In this document: positions 25,171 through 33,169 of the stretch, piece by piece
Position numbering within the stretch: the stretch's first letter is position 1
Layout: the number at the start of each line of letters is the position of its first letter
Assembly (NCBI RefSeq): GCF_001746915.1
Contig: NZ_MJGC01000070.1
Coordinates: 1-47,844 of the forward strand
DNA from: Desertifilum tharense IPPAS B-1220
Lineage (GTDB): Bacteria; Cyanobacteriota; Cyanobacteriia; Cyanobacteriales; Desertifilaceae
Reading direction: 5' to 3'
Length of the DNA: 47,844 nucleotides
Translations under genes and position numbers: made by a program
Notes under the pieces: generated by a model
What the model saw: the letters and a program-made list of their open reading frames with translations, nothing else
What the model was told of the DNA's origin: nothing
Databases searched by the model: none

Positions 25171-26648
25171 TAGCGCTGTCCGGTACCAAGTTCAAAATAG
25201 ATGCGACCGCGATCGCTAATTCCGAGATCAAAGCGGACTAACCCAAAGGGCGATCGCCATCTTAACCCAATCCCGCCTCCCATCCCCGTCCCCGGTTTAT
25301 CGCGCACATTCGCAGGTTCGCCCAACACGGTATCCCCCGAACCTAAATCGGTGGCAAAATCGGCAAACACCACCCCACCTACGCGAGAAAATAAGGGAAA
25401 GCGGTATTCCCCAGACGCGAGAAAGTAACTGCGTCCGCTACCCACATCCCCCGAACCATAGCCGCGAACCGAGTTAAACCCGCCCAAGGCAAAGGCTTGA
25501 TGGGGCGGTAAGTCTCCGAGAATGGTTCCCGCTTGCAGGTTGAAGGCAAACATTTCTGGCAGCGTATTCGGTTGCAGATTTTGGGCCTCAGAACTGACCC
25601 AACGGGTGGGAACGTAAAGCAAATAATCGGCCGTGAGGCGATTTTGGAGAATATTCCCCACCCCAATAGGAATCGATTGCTGCGTCGCTAGGGTGAGAAT
25701 CCCCCCAGACCTCGGATCGAAAGGATTATCGCGCCAATCGCGGCGAGTGGCGAAGGAAACGGTGTATAAATCGTCAATTCCCGTACCACTCCAGGTTAGG
25801 GGATTGCCCCGCTCATCTCGTCGGGCAATATTCCAATTAGCATCGCGGGTACTAATCCGGTTATAGTTCAAACCGACGGTACTATACCAGCGACCAATCG
25901 GGCGAGTGAAGTTGACGTTACCGCCCACTCGACCAATGCGAACGCGATCGCCATTCGGTAAATCAACATCTTGGTCAAAGATATTGGAAATTGAGCGATC
26001 GCGAAATCCCCCAAAGCTAAACCCCAGTCCATCTTCCCCATAACGATAGGGACTGACAAACTGAATTCTACCCCCCACATCTCTTAAACTGACTTGGGTA
26101 TTGACTTCTAGGCGTTGGTGCAATCTGCCAATGGTGGCGCTGCGATAGCCAACCTCGCCATAAATTCCCACATCATCGTTAATTCCCCCCCCAAAGTTAA
26201 AAGAACGCGCCGCCCGTTCGTTCACGTTATAAATCACATCAACCTGATTTTCATCGGGAACCTCTACGACTGAAACCGTGACGTTACCCCATAAGCCGAG
26301 TTGATAGAGTTGCTGTAAATCAGCTTGGACGATATCCGGATCGTAGATATCCCCCGCTTGCAGGCGCAGTTCGTTGGTAATAAACTCTTGGGGTAAACGC
26401 CCTTCAATCGGGTTCCCTTCTCGATCGACGGCTTCCCCCCGACTGTTAACAAAGCGAACGATCCGATTGCGAACTGTGGGCTGTGCGGAGGTACCCGGCG
26501 TTTGCGCGACTCCGGTAGGAATTGCTTGGCGAATTGCGGGAAATAAGTCTTCGGCTGTTGTTGGATTTTCTAAGGTTTGGGCAACCGCTAAACTTGCACT
26601 GAATCCAATAATTGCACCTGAAATTAGAGAAAGCTTGAGAAATTGCAT
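25167..26648 (-). CDS. Omp85/BamA-like outer membrane protein
   Basis: An outer-membrane barrel protein of the Omp85 superfamily, used for protein insertion or translocation. From the ATG at 26648 it has about 493 residues: a signal peptide ending near ASLAVAQ, a short linker, and one recognisable POTRA domain (about 110-150, FITNELRLQAGDIYDPDIVQADLQQLYQLGLWG). A 16-strand type barrel follows with the loop-6 motif VRGY (NSVRGYGSG). The C-terminus is aromatic (GTGQRY). It is much shorter than a five-POTRA BamA and is probably a minor or specialised homologue. The first frame codons before 26648 are not needed. Confidence 0.88.
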   Translation of the reverse strand: MQFLKLSLISGAIIGFSASLAVAQTLENPTTAEDLFPAIRQAIPTGVAQTPGTSAQPTVRNRIVRFVNSRGEAVDREGNPIEGRLPQEFITNELRLQAGDIYDPDIVQADLQQLYQLGLWGNVTVSVVEVPDENQVDVIYNVNERAARSFNFGGGINDDVGIYGEVGYRSATIGRLHQRLEVNTQVSLRDVGGRIQFVSPYRYGEDGLGFSFGGFRDRSISNIFDQDVDLPNGDRVRIGRVGGNVNFTRPIGRWYSTVGLNYNRISTRDANWNIARRDERGNPLTWSGTGIDDLYTVSFATRRDWRDNPFDPRSGGILTLATQQSIPIGVGNILQNRLTADYLLYVPTRWVSSEAQNLQPNTLPEMFAFNLQAGTILGDLPPHQAFALGGFNSVRGYGSGDVGSGRSYFLASGEYRFPLFSRVGGVVFADFATDLGSGDTVLGEPANVRDKPGTGMGGGIGLRWRSPFGLVRFDLGISDRGRIYFELGTGQRY

Positions 26649-27085
26649 CACACACCTCACCACCATTGCAGCAATTATCCGCTATGTCTGTGAGGAAGGG
26701 AATTGGAGGAAGAAGGGAGTTGGGAGTTGGGAGTTAGGGGTTGGGGGAAGAAGGGGGTTGGGAGTTGGGAATTAGGGGTTGGGGAAGAAGGGAGTTAGGA
26801 GTTGGGAGTTAGGAGTTGGGGAAAGAAGGGGGTTGGGAGTTGGGAGTTAGGGGTTAGGGAAGAAGGGAATTGGGAGTTGGGGAATAGAATTGGGAGTTCA
26901 TGCTGACTGAATTCCAGACTTCTTTCTTCTACTCAGCACGCCGCTACTTGGTGTGCAAGCTACAGCACTTTCTACTCAGCATTCACTTCTCTCAGCACAC
27001 CGCTACGCACCAAGAACCGTGCAATAGTACCTATCACGAAGCCCTCCTTTCCTCCCACCTCCCCACCTTCTTCCCTACTCAGCAC
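26649..27085. other. Repeat-rich spacer between Omp85 and ABC permease genes
   Basis: No credible gene is present. About 26690-26900 is a G-rich STRR-type array. About 26915-27110 contains ctactcagcact-type elements, including an exact 19-base direct repeat (CAGCACTTTCTACTCAGCA at 26963-26981 and 27087-27105). An open frame at 26900-27127 is only repeat sequence. The Omp85 promoter should lie in or near the start of this region. Confidence 0.7.
26690..26900. repeat. STRR-like G-rich tandem repeat array
   Basis: Irregular tandem units of gggagttgggagttaggggttggggaagaag are repeated about five times. Runs of three or more G with four-base spacers make it a candidate G-quadruplex region on the plus strand. 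The complementary C-rich family member lies about 220 bases to the right, so the two could pair. Confidence 0.8.
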
Positions 27086-28816
27086 TCAGCACTTTCTACT
27101 CAGCACTCTCTTCCCCCCAACTCCTAATTCCCAATTCCCAACTCCCTTCCGTAACTGGTGAGTTAAGCGTAGGTTGAGTAAACCCATGACGCCGCCTTGG
27201 GCGATCGCAGCTAGGGTTGCCATGAAGGGGGAAACATAATCTACACTAAACCAGGCATAGGGGGTAAATAACCAGAAGGCGGGATAGGAGATCGCTGAGA
27301 TGGATAATAGGGTAAAACTGGTCGCAGGGAGGGCGATCGCAGCGACGACTCCCCCTAGGGCCCAAACTTCTCGCTTGGGATGGCGCATCAGCAAACAGAT
27401 TTGCGCGATCGCCCCGCAGAGACTCGCCAAGCTGACCATCAAAATGGTTGCTAAAAGGGCAGAACGGCGATCGCTATCCGTTGGCCAAAAATAGACCCAG
27501 GCGAGGAGGGGTGCAATGAGAATTGTGAGGTTGAGGGCGATCGCTACCGTTGCAGGGCTTTGATCGTGGAAAATTAAATCTAGCCACAGGTTGCGCTGGC
27601 GCGACAGATGGCGGTAGCGCACCCAGTCTAAACAGGCTTGGCGCTGGGGAGATAAAACGGCAATGAGCGCCAATGCGATCGCAAAATACCAACTTAAGGC
27701 ACTACGCAGTCGATCGGGTAGCCAAACCGCAACATTGGCAGTTTCGTCCATCACCTGAATGCGATCGCTAATTAACTCATACGGATGGCCTTGCAGGAAA
27801 TACCCGAAGAATAAAAGGGCGACACAAGCCGAAATGCCATAACTCTGTTTTTTACTGAGGAGTGGCATATTCGGGTTGCGAAAACCCCGTTCTAGCAATT
27901 GCCAAATCCACCAACTTCCGCCCAAAGCATTAGCAAGGATAAAGCCAAAGGTGCCTAAGAAGGTTAATCCTAGCGGGAGATGGAACCATTGCCACAGTTG
28001 GAGGGCGTGCAGATGGTGTCCGATCTGCGAACCCAAGAAGCGAATGTTTCCAACATAGCGGCGATCGACGAGATAGGGAAGGAGGGTCAGCGGCGAGAAG
28101 AATTTGACAACATTAATATACAGTGCGCCAACCGGAATGGCTGCCGGAAGCCACAGCAGCGCGATCGCCCAAAAACTCCCACTGATCGATGTGATTTTGC
28201 TGAAGCCACCGCCCATCAGGGCAAATAGTAACGCCAGACTGTAGATAAAGAAGGTACAAGCGCCACAGGCCACATCATAGGCGAGAATTTGCCACAGGGA
28301 ATTTCCCGCCAGCAAACCCATCGCGAAGTGCAACGGCAAGGCGCTGGCAATTCCTAGGTAGAGTAAAAGGGGAACGCCCAGCAGTTTGCCCAAGAAGATG
28401 CTTTGCGCTGACTGGGGGCTTAAACGAATAAAATTGAGCGTTCCCCGGCGTTCCTCCTTACCCAAGTCGTCAATCAGCCAGTATGCTCCGATCCCGCTGA
28501 GGGCGATCGCGCCAAGAATGCTAGCCCCCAGAAATACATCGGTTCCCCATAACGACCAGTCTACGATCGCGTTGCCAAACGCATCGGGCACGCAGAGGCG
28601 ATGGAGATCGAAATACTCGGCCCGCTCTCCCGTACAATAGGGGTTTTCGGTTTGGAAAGGGCTAGGCAGTTTCCCCCAATAGTTGAGGAGAAACAACAAC
28701 TGGACAACTAGGGAACAGGTAAGCGTCAGGGCAATTTGGCGAAAGGTGAGTTTTCCTTTGGCTTCCCGAAACAACTGCGGGTTCAGGTCCCCTAATAAGT
28801 TCAGCAGATTCTTCAT
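27086..28816 (-). CDS. ABC transporter permease (second paralogue) with repeat-derived C-terminus
   Basis: A membrane subunit of an ABC exporter, 576 residues with around twelve hydrophobic helices. The N-terminus LNPQLFREAKGKLTFRQI and the LGKEERRGTLNFIRLSPQSAQSIFLGKLLGVP segment match the upstream paralogue. The real protein core ends near RLTHQLRKG. The last about 17 residues (VGNWELGVGGKRVLS region) are encoded by a STRR repeat, meaning the original stop was lost or the repeat was inserted at the gene end. It follows the first permease in the same direction with a 24-base gap and is very likely in the same operon. Substrate unknown. Confidence 0.85.
   Translation of the reverse strand: MKNLLNLLGDLNPQLFREAKGKLTFRQIALTLTCSLVVQLLFLLNYWGKLPSPFQTENPYCTGERAEYFDLHRLCVPDAFGNAIVDWSLWGTDVFLGASILGAIALSGIGAYWLIDDLGKEERRGTLNFIRLSPQSAQSIFLGKLLGVPLLLYLGIASALPLHFAMGLLAGNSLWQILAYDVACGACTFFIYSLALLFALMGGGFSKITSISGSFWAIALLWLPAAIPVGALYINVVKFFSPLTLLPYLVDRRYVGNIRFLGSQIGHHLHALQLWQWFHLPLGLTFLGTFGFILANALGGSWWIWQLLERGFRNPNMPLLSKKQSYGISACVALLFFGYFLQGHPYELISDRIQVMDETANVAVWLPDRLRSALSWYFAIALALIAVLSPQRQACLDWVRYRHLSRQRNLWLDLIFHDQSPATVAIALNLTILIAPLLAWVYFWPTDSDRRSALLATILMVSLASLCGAIAQICLLMRHPKREVWALGGVVAAIALPATSFTLLSISAISYPAFWLFTPYAWFSVDYVSPFMATLAAIAQGGVMGLLNLRLTHQLRKGVGNWELGVGGKRVLSRKC
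27110..27152. repeat. STRR-like repeat inside the permease gene 3' end
   Basis: A short C-rich array (cccccaactcctaattcccaattcccaactccc) lies in frame with and encodes the C-terminus of the ABC permease. It is the inverse of the G-rich array at 26.7-26.9 kb. Confidence 0.75.
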
Positions 28817-28840
28817 GGCGCGATCCTTTAGGTAGAAGGG

Positions 28841-30553
28841 TTAGCGGCTAGCTAGCAAAGCTTTGGCCTGAGATTCGCCTGCAACGATCAGGTTTTGAGT
28901 CAGTTTGAGGTTAAGCGATCCAATCAGGATAACTTGACCGAGAACCGCCAGCAGGACGGGGACGAAGGAAAAAGAAACCGCGCTATAGGAATCGAACAGT
29001 GGGATCGCGGGTGCAAAGACGGTAAACAGCCAAGGGAAAGATTGGTGGCTGGGATCGACGGTGAGGATACCCAGGATAACCGGCGGTAAAGCCATTGCAA
29101 CTCCAACACCCCCCATTGCCCACCAGATGCGATGCGGAGTTTTCATTAACAGGAACTGTTGAGCGATCGCGCTATAGAGCAAGATGATACAAGCGCCCAA
29201 GCCTAAGCTGTAAAAGCATTCGAGTTTTCGCTCTAGGTCAACTGAGGAAAGCAGCACTAGTAAGACGATGGGCGTAATGGCGATCGCAATATTTACCCCA
29301 ATGGCGAATAGGGCCGGACTTTTTTCGCCGGTCAGTTCCTCTTGCAATCCAGAAGTCCGATTAAAATGGCGGTACCGCGCCCAATCATACAAGGCTTGAC
29401 GATGGGGCGTTAGGGCTGCAATCAGAAACAAGAAGTAACAGCAAATCAAAATCATCAGCAGGCTAAACCGCATTAACAGGCTATCTAGCGCGCTACCCGA
29501 CCCTTGGGGAAGGTTATGACGCGCGGCAAAACCCGAAATCGCCACGATAAACCCAGTCGTGACAAAATAACTTTGGGTTTTGCTCAGTAAGGTGGCGTTG
29601 GGGTTGCGGAAACAGCGTTGCAAGCACAGCCACAGCGCCCGCGTAAAGGCAGCAAAGTTAGCGATGCCTAATAGGGTAAAGGTAAGATAGGTTTTCCCTA
29701 ACGGTAAGTAATACCATTGCAGGCGCGTTATATTGTCGTCGTGGTAAGTGTAGAGAGGCACCACGTTGCTCTCGCGAATGTGGGGAATATAGCTGAGGGG
29801 ACTCAGCATCGCCACCCAAGCAAAGGGATGATCGTAGGCCATTGACTGCACGATCCAAATGGTGCAATAGAGAAATCCAATTGCGGCCCCTGCACCTAAC
29901 CAAGGTTGAAATCCTCCTAACCAAGACGTTGCAATGCCAATCGTTAAGGCTAGGCTAAAAAAGAATAGGCAACTGACTAAAAATACAGCGTAATAAAGGA
30001 ATAGCGAACCCACTGAAATATTCGCGTTTATCCCTAGCCATAAATGTAGGGGAATTGCTAAAAGCGCTCCTAAATACAGTAGGCTAGGCACGCCTAAGAG
30101 TTTCCCTAGGAGTAGCTTAAAGGTGCTTTGAGGGGTGAGGCGAATAAAGTTGAGGGTTCCCCGTCTTTCTTCGCGATCGAGGTCGCTAATGAGTAAAAAG
30201 GTTCCCAACCCAATCATTGCAAAAACGCCAACCATCGCCAATAAGACAAAGGCACCTAAAGACCAAGATTGCCAGTTAATGACAAACTCGCCTGTGGCTC
30301 TGCGAAAGCAGTAATAGTAAGGATTGGAGGTATATTCGTAAACCGATTTTCCCGTACAATAGGGATTGGTGTAGGTATGCTCAGGGCCAATATAGACGGG
30401 CAGTTTTTGGTAGAAGGAAAATAGGACTAAAAGCTGAGTCAGTAAAGAAACGGCGACTGCGATCGCAATATTTCGCGACTTCATCCGACCTTTGAGTTCT
30501 CGAAATAACTGGGGGTTCCATTCCCCAACGGTATCCATTAGATTAAGTCTCAT
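28841..30553 (-). CDS. ABC transporter permease (first paralogue)
   Basis: A 570-residue integral membrane protein, paralogous to the next gene downstream: shared EWNPQLFRELKGR start region, LDREERRGTLNFIRLTPQSTFKLLLGKLLGVP cytosolic motif, and about twelve hydrophobic helices. The open frame runs to 30679, but the ATG at 30553 (MRLNLMDTV) aligns with the paralogue's start and avoids overlap with the ATPase gene. It is probably the heterodimer partner of the second permease; the ATPase upstream supplies energy. The family resembles ABC-2 type exporters. Substrate is unknown. Confidence 0.87.
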   Translation of the reverse strand: MRLNLMDTVGEWNPQLFRELKGRMKSRNIAIAVAVSLLTQLLVLFSFYQKLPVYIGPEHTYTNPYCTGKSVYEYTSNPYYYCFRRATGEFVINWQSWSLGAFVLLAMVGVFAMIGLGTFLLISDLDREERRGTLNFIRLTPQSTFKLLLGKLLGVPSLLYLGALLAIPLHLWLGINANISVGSLFLYYAVFLVSCLFFFSLALTIGIATSWLGGFQPWLGAGAAIGFLYCTIWIVQSMAYDHPFAWVAMLSPLSYIPHIRESNVVPLYTYHDDNITRLQWYYLPLGKTYLTFTLLGIANFAAFTRALWLCLQRCFRNPNATLLSKTQSYFVTTGFIVAISGFAARHNLPQGSGSALDSLLMRFSLLMILICCYFLFLIAALTPHRQALYDWARYRHFNRTSGLQEELTGEKSPALFAIGVNIAIAITPIVLLVLLSSVDLERKLECFYSLGLGACIILLYSAIAQQFLLMKTPHRIWWAMGGVGVAMALPPVILGILTVDPSHQSFPWLFTVFAPAIPLFDSYSAVSFSFVPVLLAVLGQVILIGSLNLKLTQNLIVAGESQAKALLASR

Positions 30554-30618
30554 TTTGGATGAATCCTTTATATCAGTGTTGAGTCTAGAGCCTGCATTAG
30601 AATCTAACTTTCCTCGAT

Positions 30619-31566
30619 CTAAGAAACCTGTTTGTGACCGAGTTTCAGGAAGATGGTTTCTAAGTCTTCCTGCTGACAATGGAACTCAGAAACCGGAATA
30701 CCCGCAGAAACCAGCGATCGCAATAAGTTAGCAGAATCTTCTGGGGTTCCGGTAAAATTCACCCTGACTTGCTGAGTTGGTAACACTTCCCATTCCGCGA
30801 CGTGGGAGTCATTTTTCAATTCTGCGGTGAGATGCTCTAACTTGTCCAACGTTGAGATAAAGATTTGTTGGCGGCTCAAACGTTGATATAATTCTCGCAG
30901 AGGCGCGCTTTCAACCAAGTACCCCAACTCCATAATCCCCACCGAGGTACAGAGTTCTGCTAAGTCGCTGAGGACGTGAGACGAGATTAAAATCGTCATT
31001 CCCGCTTCTTGCAAAACCTTGATAATTTCGCGAAACTGCATCCGCGCGATCGGGTCTAACCCGGAAACGGGTTCATCAAGTAGCAGTAAAATCGGTTCGT
31101 GAATAATCGTTCTCGCCAGCGATAAGCGCTGCTTCATCCCCCGCGATAGGGTCGCAATTAAGCTATTGCGTTTCCCGGTGAGTTGGACTAATTCTAGAAC
31201 ATCGCACAACCGCTGGCGGCGTCGCGGATCGCGCAGTTGATACAGGCGAGCAAAATAGTCTAAATAATCCCAAACCGTCAGATCGTCATACAAGGGAAAG
31301 TCATCGGGAAGATATCCCAAATGGCGTTTGAGGGTGGGGTTGCTTTGATCGCGTAGCAACCGTTCGCCACTAATGAAGATTTCCCCGGTGGTGGGTTCTT
31401 CGGCGGCGGCTAACATCCGAATTAAGGTGGTTTTACCCGCGCCGTTCGGGCCAATTAAACCATAAACCTCCCCCATTTCGACCTCTAAGTCAAGGTCATT
31501 AACGGCAATATGTCGATCGAACTGTTTGGTTAAGCCCTGGGTGCGGATTGCTAATTCTTTTACCAT
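30619..31566 (-). CDS. ABC transporter ATP-binding protein
   Basis: The energy-coupling subunit of an ABC-2-type exporter. The 315 residues contain Walker A GPNGAGKTT, the Q-loop region, signature LSRGMKQRLSLAR, Walker B LLLLDEPVSGLDP and H-loop ISSHVLSDL. A C-terminal domain of about 90 residues is typical of the CcmA/DrrA-like group. It is the first gene of an ATPase-permease-permease operon running leftward, with a 65-base gap to the first permease. The ATG at 31566 is clear. Confidence 0.93.
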   Translation of the reverse strand: MVKELAIRTQGLTKQFDRHIAVNDLDLEVEMGEVYGLIGPNGAGKTTLIRMLAAAEEPTTGEIFISGERLLRDQSNPTLKRHLGYLPDDFPLYDDLTVWDYLDYFARLYQLRDPRRRQRLCDVLELVQLTGKRNSLIATLSRGMKQRLSLARTIIHEPILLLLDEPVSGLDPIARMQFREIIKVLQEAGMTILISSHVLSDLAELCTSVGIMELGYLVESAPLRELYQRLSRQQIFISTLDKLEHLTAELKNDSHVAEWEVLPTQQVRVNFTGTPEDSANLLRSLVSAGIPVSEFHCQQEDLETIFLKLGHKQVS

Positions 31567-31627
31567 AAGGTTGCGCTTATCGGGAGTGCTGAGTAAGTGG
31601 AGAGTATAGAGAACCGCTAAAAGAACT

Positions 31628-31667
31628 TCCCCTCACCCCCAACCCCTCTCCCTAGGGCGAGGGGAGC
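31628..31667. repeat. Dispersed palindromic C-rich repeat
   Basis: CCCCTCACCCCC...CCTCTCCCTAGGGCGAGGGGAG is a dispersed repeat style common in cyanobacterial spacers, with a partial inverted repeat at its end (CTCTCCCTAGGGCGAGGGGAG region). It lies upstream of the ABC operon. Confidence 0.55.
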
Positions 31668-31828
31668 TAGAGAAGGTCAGGTTTGATTTAGGATGGCTCT
31701 ATAACGAATCAAACTCTTTACTGTCTGACTCGAAACTTGGTACCGATCTAACAGCGAATGCTAGCCTGTATCTACAGCGAATGTCCAAACGGTTTCGCAA
31801 ATTGCAACCAGAACTTATCGGGTCAATT

Positions 31829-32779
31829 TTATTGTTGTTTATTATACTCAGCGCGGCGCGATCGCAGTTGGATATCTTCGAGCATCCGGCGGTTCGCAGC
31901 CATTAGATCCGCCACTAGCCCAAAAATCCATAACTGAAAGCCAATCAGGATTAAAATAGCCGCTAAGATTAACGTCGGAACTCGCGGTCGGTCATAACCG
32001 CCAAAGAAGAACAGCAGCCAGCGCAAGCCTAAGAGAAACCCCGCACTTAAAGGAATGCTACCCAGAAAGACAAAAAACCGCATCGGGCGATACAGCATGA
32101 AGATGCGGAGAATGGTGAAAATGGATTTCTGGATATAAACTGGGATGCTTTTGACTAAACGCGAGGGTCGCAAGTCTCGGTTGGTACGGATGGGAACCGA
32201 TGCGATCGCCATTCCTCGCTGTCCCGCCTGAATAATCATCTCCAGCGTATAGGTATATTGATTAAATACATTCAACTGCATCGCCGCTTCCCGACTGATG
32301 GCGCGAAACCCACTCGGCGCATCGGGAATATCAGTATTGCTAGCGAGGCGAACCACCCAAGACCCTAATTTTTGTAAGACTTTTTTGGTGGGGGAGAAGT
32401 GGCGAATTTGGCTAATGGGTCTCGCCCCAATGACAATTTCCGCCTGACCGAGGAGAATGGGTTGAATCAGGGTCGGAATATCATCAGCAGAGTATTGGTT
32501 ATCTGCATCCGTATTGACAATAATATCAGCCCCAGCTTTCAGCGAGGCTTCAATCCCCGCCATAAATGCTTTTGCTAACCCTTGGTTGCGGGCGAACCGC
32601 ACGATATGATCGACACCGCAATCTTTAGCCACTTCGATGGTGCGATCGCAACTCCCATCATCAATAATCAGCCATTCTACACAATCAACACCCGGAAGTT
32701 GGCGAGGCAGCAAGGATAAGGTTAACCCTAACGTGGCTTCCTCGTTGTAACACGGAATTTGAATAATTAGCTTGATCAT
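31829..32779 (-). CDS. Family 2 glycosyltransferase with C-terminal membrane helices
   Basis: A DPM1/ArnC-like glycosyltransferase that would transfer a sugar to a lipid or other acceptor at the membrane face. The 316-residue protein has a GT-A fold with IQIPCYNEEATL, the DDGSCDRT block, a DADNQ metal/nucleotide motif at about 90-95, and SGFRAISREAAMQL. Two hydrophobic helices follow (about 235-255 and 265-290) with a basic tail. Its acceptor is not evident. It is preceded by a repeat-rich spacer and has no operon partner. Confidence 0.9.
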   Translation of the reverse strand: MIKLIIQIPCYNEEATLGLTLSLLPRQLPGVDCVEWLIIDDGSCDRTIEVAKDCGVDHIVRFARNQGLAKAFMAGIEASLKAGADIIVNTDADNQYSADDIPTLIQPILLGQAEIVIGARPISQIRHFSPTKKVLQKLGSWVVRLASNTDIPDAPSGFRAISREAAMQLNVFNQYTYTLEMIIQAGQRGMAIASVPIRTNRDLRPSRLVKSIPVYIQKSIFTILRIFMLYRPMRFFVFLGSIPLSAGFLLGLRWLLFFFGGYDRPRVPTLILAAILILIGFQLWIFGLVADLMAANRRMLEDIQLRSRRAEYNKQQ

Positions 32780-33169
32780 CTAGGGAGGATGGGGAGATGG
32801 GGGGATGGGGGGATGGGGAGATGGGGGGATGGGGGGAACAGTCTCCTGTATTCACTCCTACTTCGTACCCTCTTCCCACTGAGCAAACCGCTACGCACGT
32901 CTGCTAACTATATATATCAGCAGACAATCGATTAGGACAAACAGATTGCATGAAGAGGTCAGCGGAACTCTATTCATAGATGTCGTTGCTATAACACTGC
33001 TAAACGAAAGTTATAGCAAAGTGCTGTTGCTTTAGCTTCTGCGAAGCAGTGTGCTAAGGGGGAAAGGAGTGCTGAGTTAATAGCTAGCAAGTTTTTCTAT
33101 CTCTTCTTCCCCAACCCCTAACTCCCAACCCCCTTCTTCCCCCCATCTCCCTATCCCCCCACCCTCTTC
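32780..33169. other. Repeat-rich spacer upstream of the glycosyltransferase gene
   Basis: No gene seen. Contents: a G-rich ggggatggggagat array (32786-32838); a hairpin GTCTGCT/AGCAGAC around an AT-rich loop (about 32900-32926); a perfect 10-bp inverted repeat TTGCTATAAC (32986-32995) and GTTATAGCAA (33010-33019); an agcttctgcgaagc mini-palindrome (about 33032-33046); and a C-rich STRR-type array (about 33105-33168) next to the uvrC stop. Confidence 0.65.

Noticed and set aside
26900..27127. 75-codon plus-strand open frame in the repeat spacer
   Set aside because: It consists of repeated ctcagcact and STRR sequence with no protein-like composition or ribosome-binding site.
31567..31828. Spacer before the ABC operon as a possible RNA gene
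   Set aside because: Only a dispersed C-rich palindrome is visible; no closed fold or promoter that I can support.
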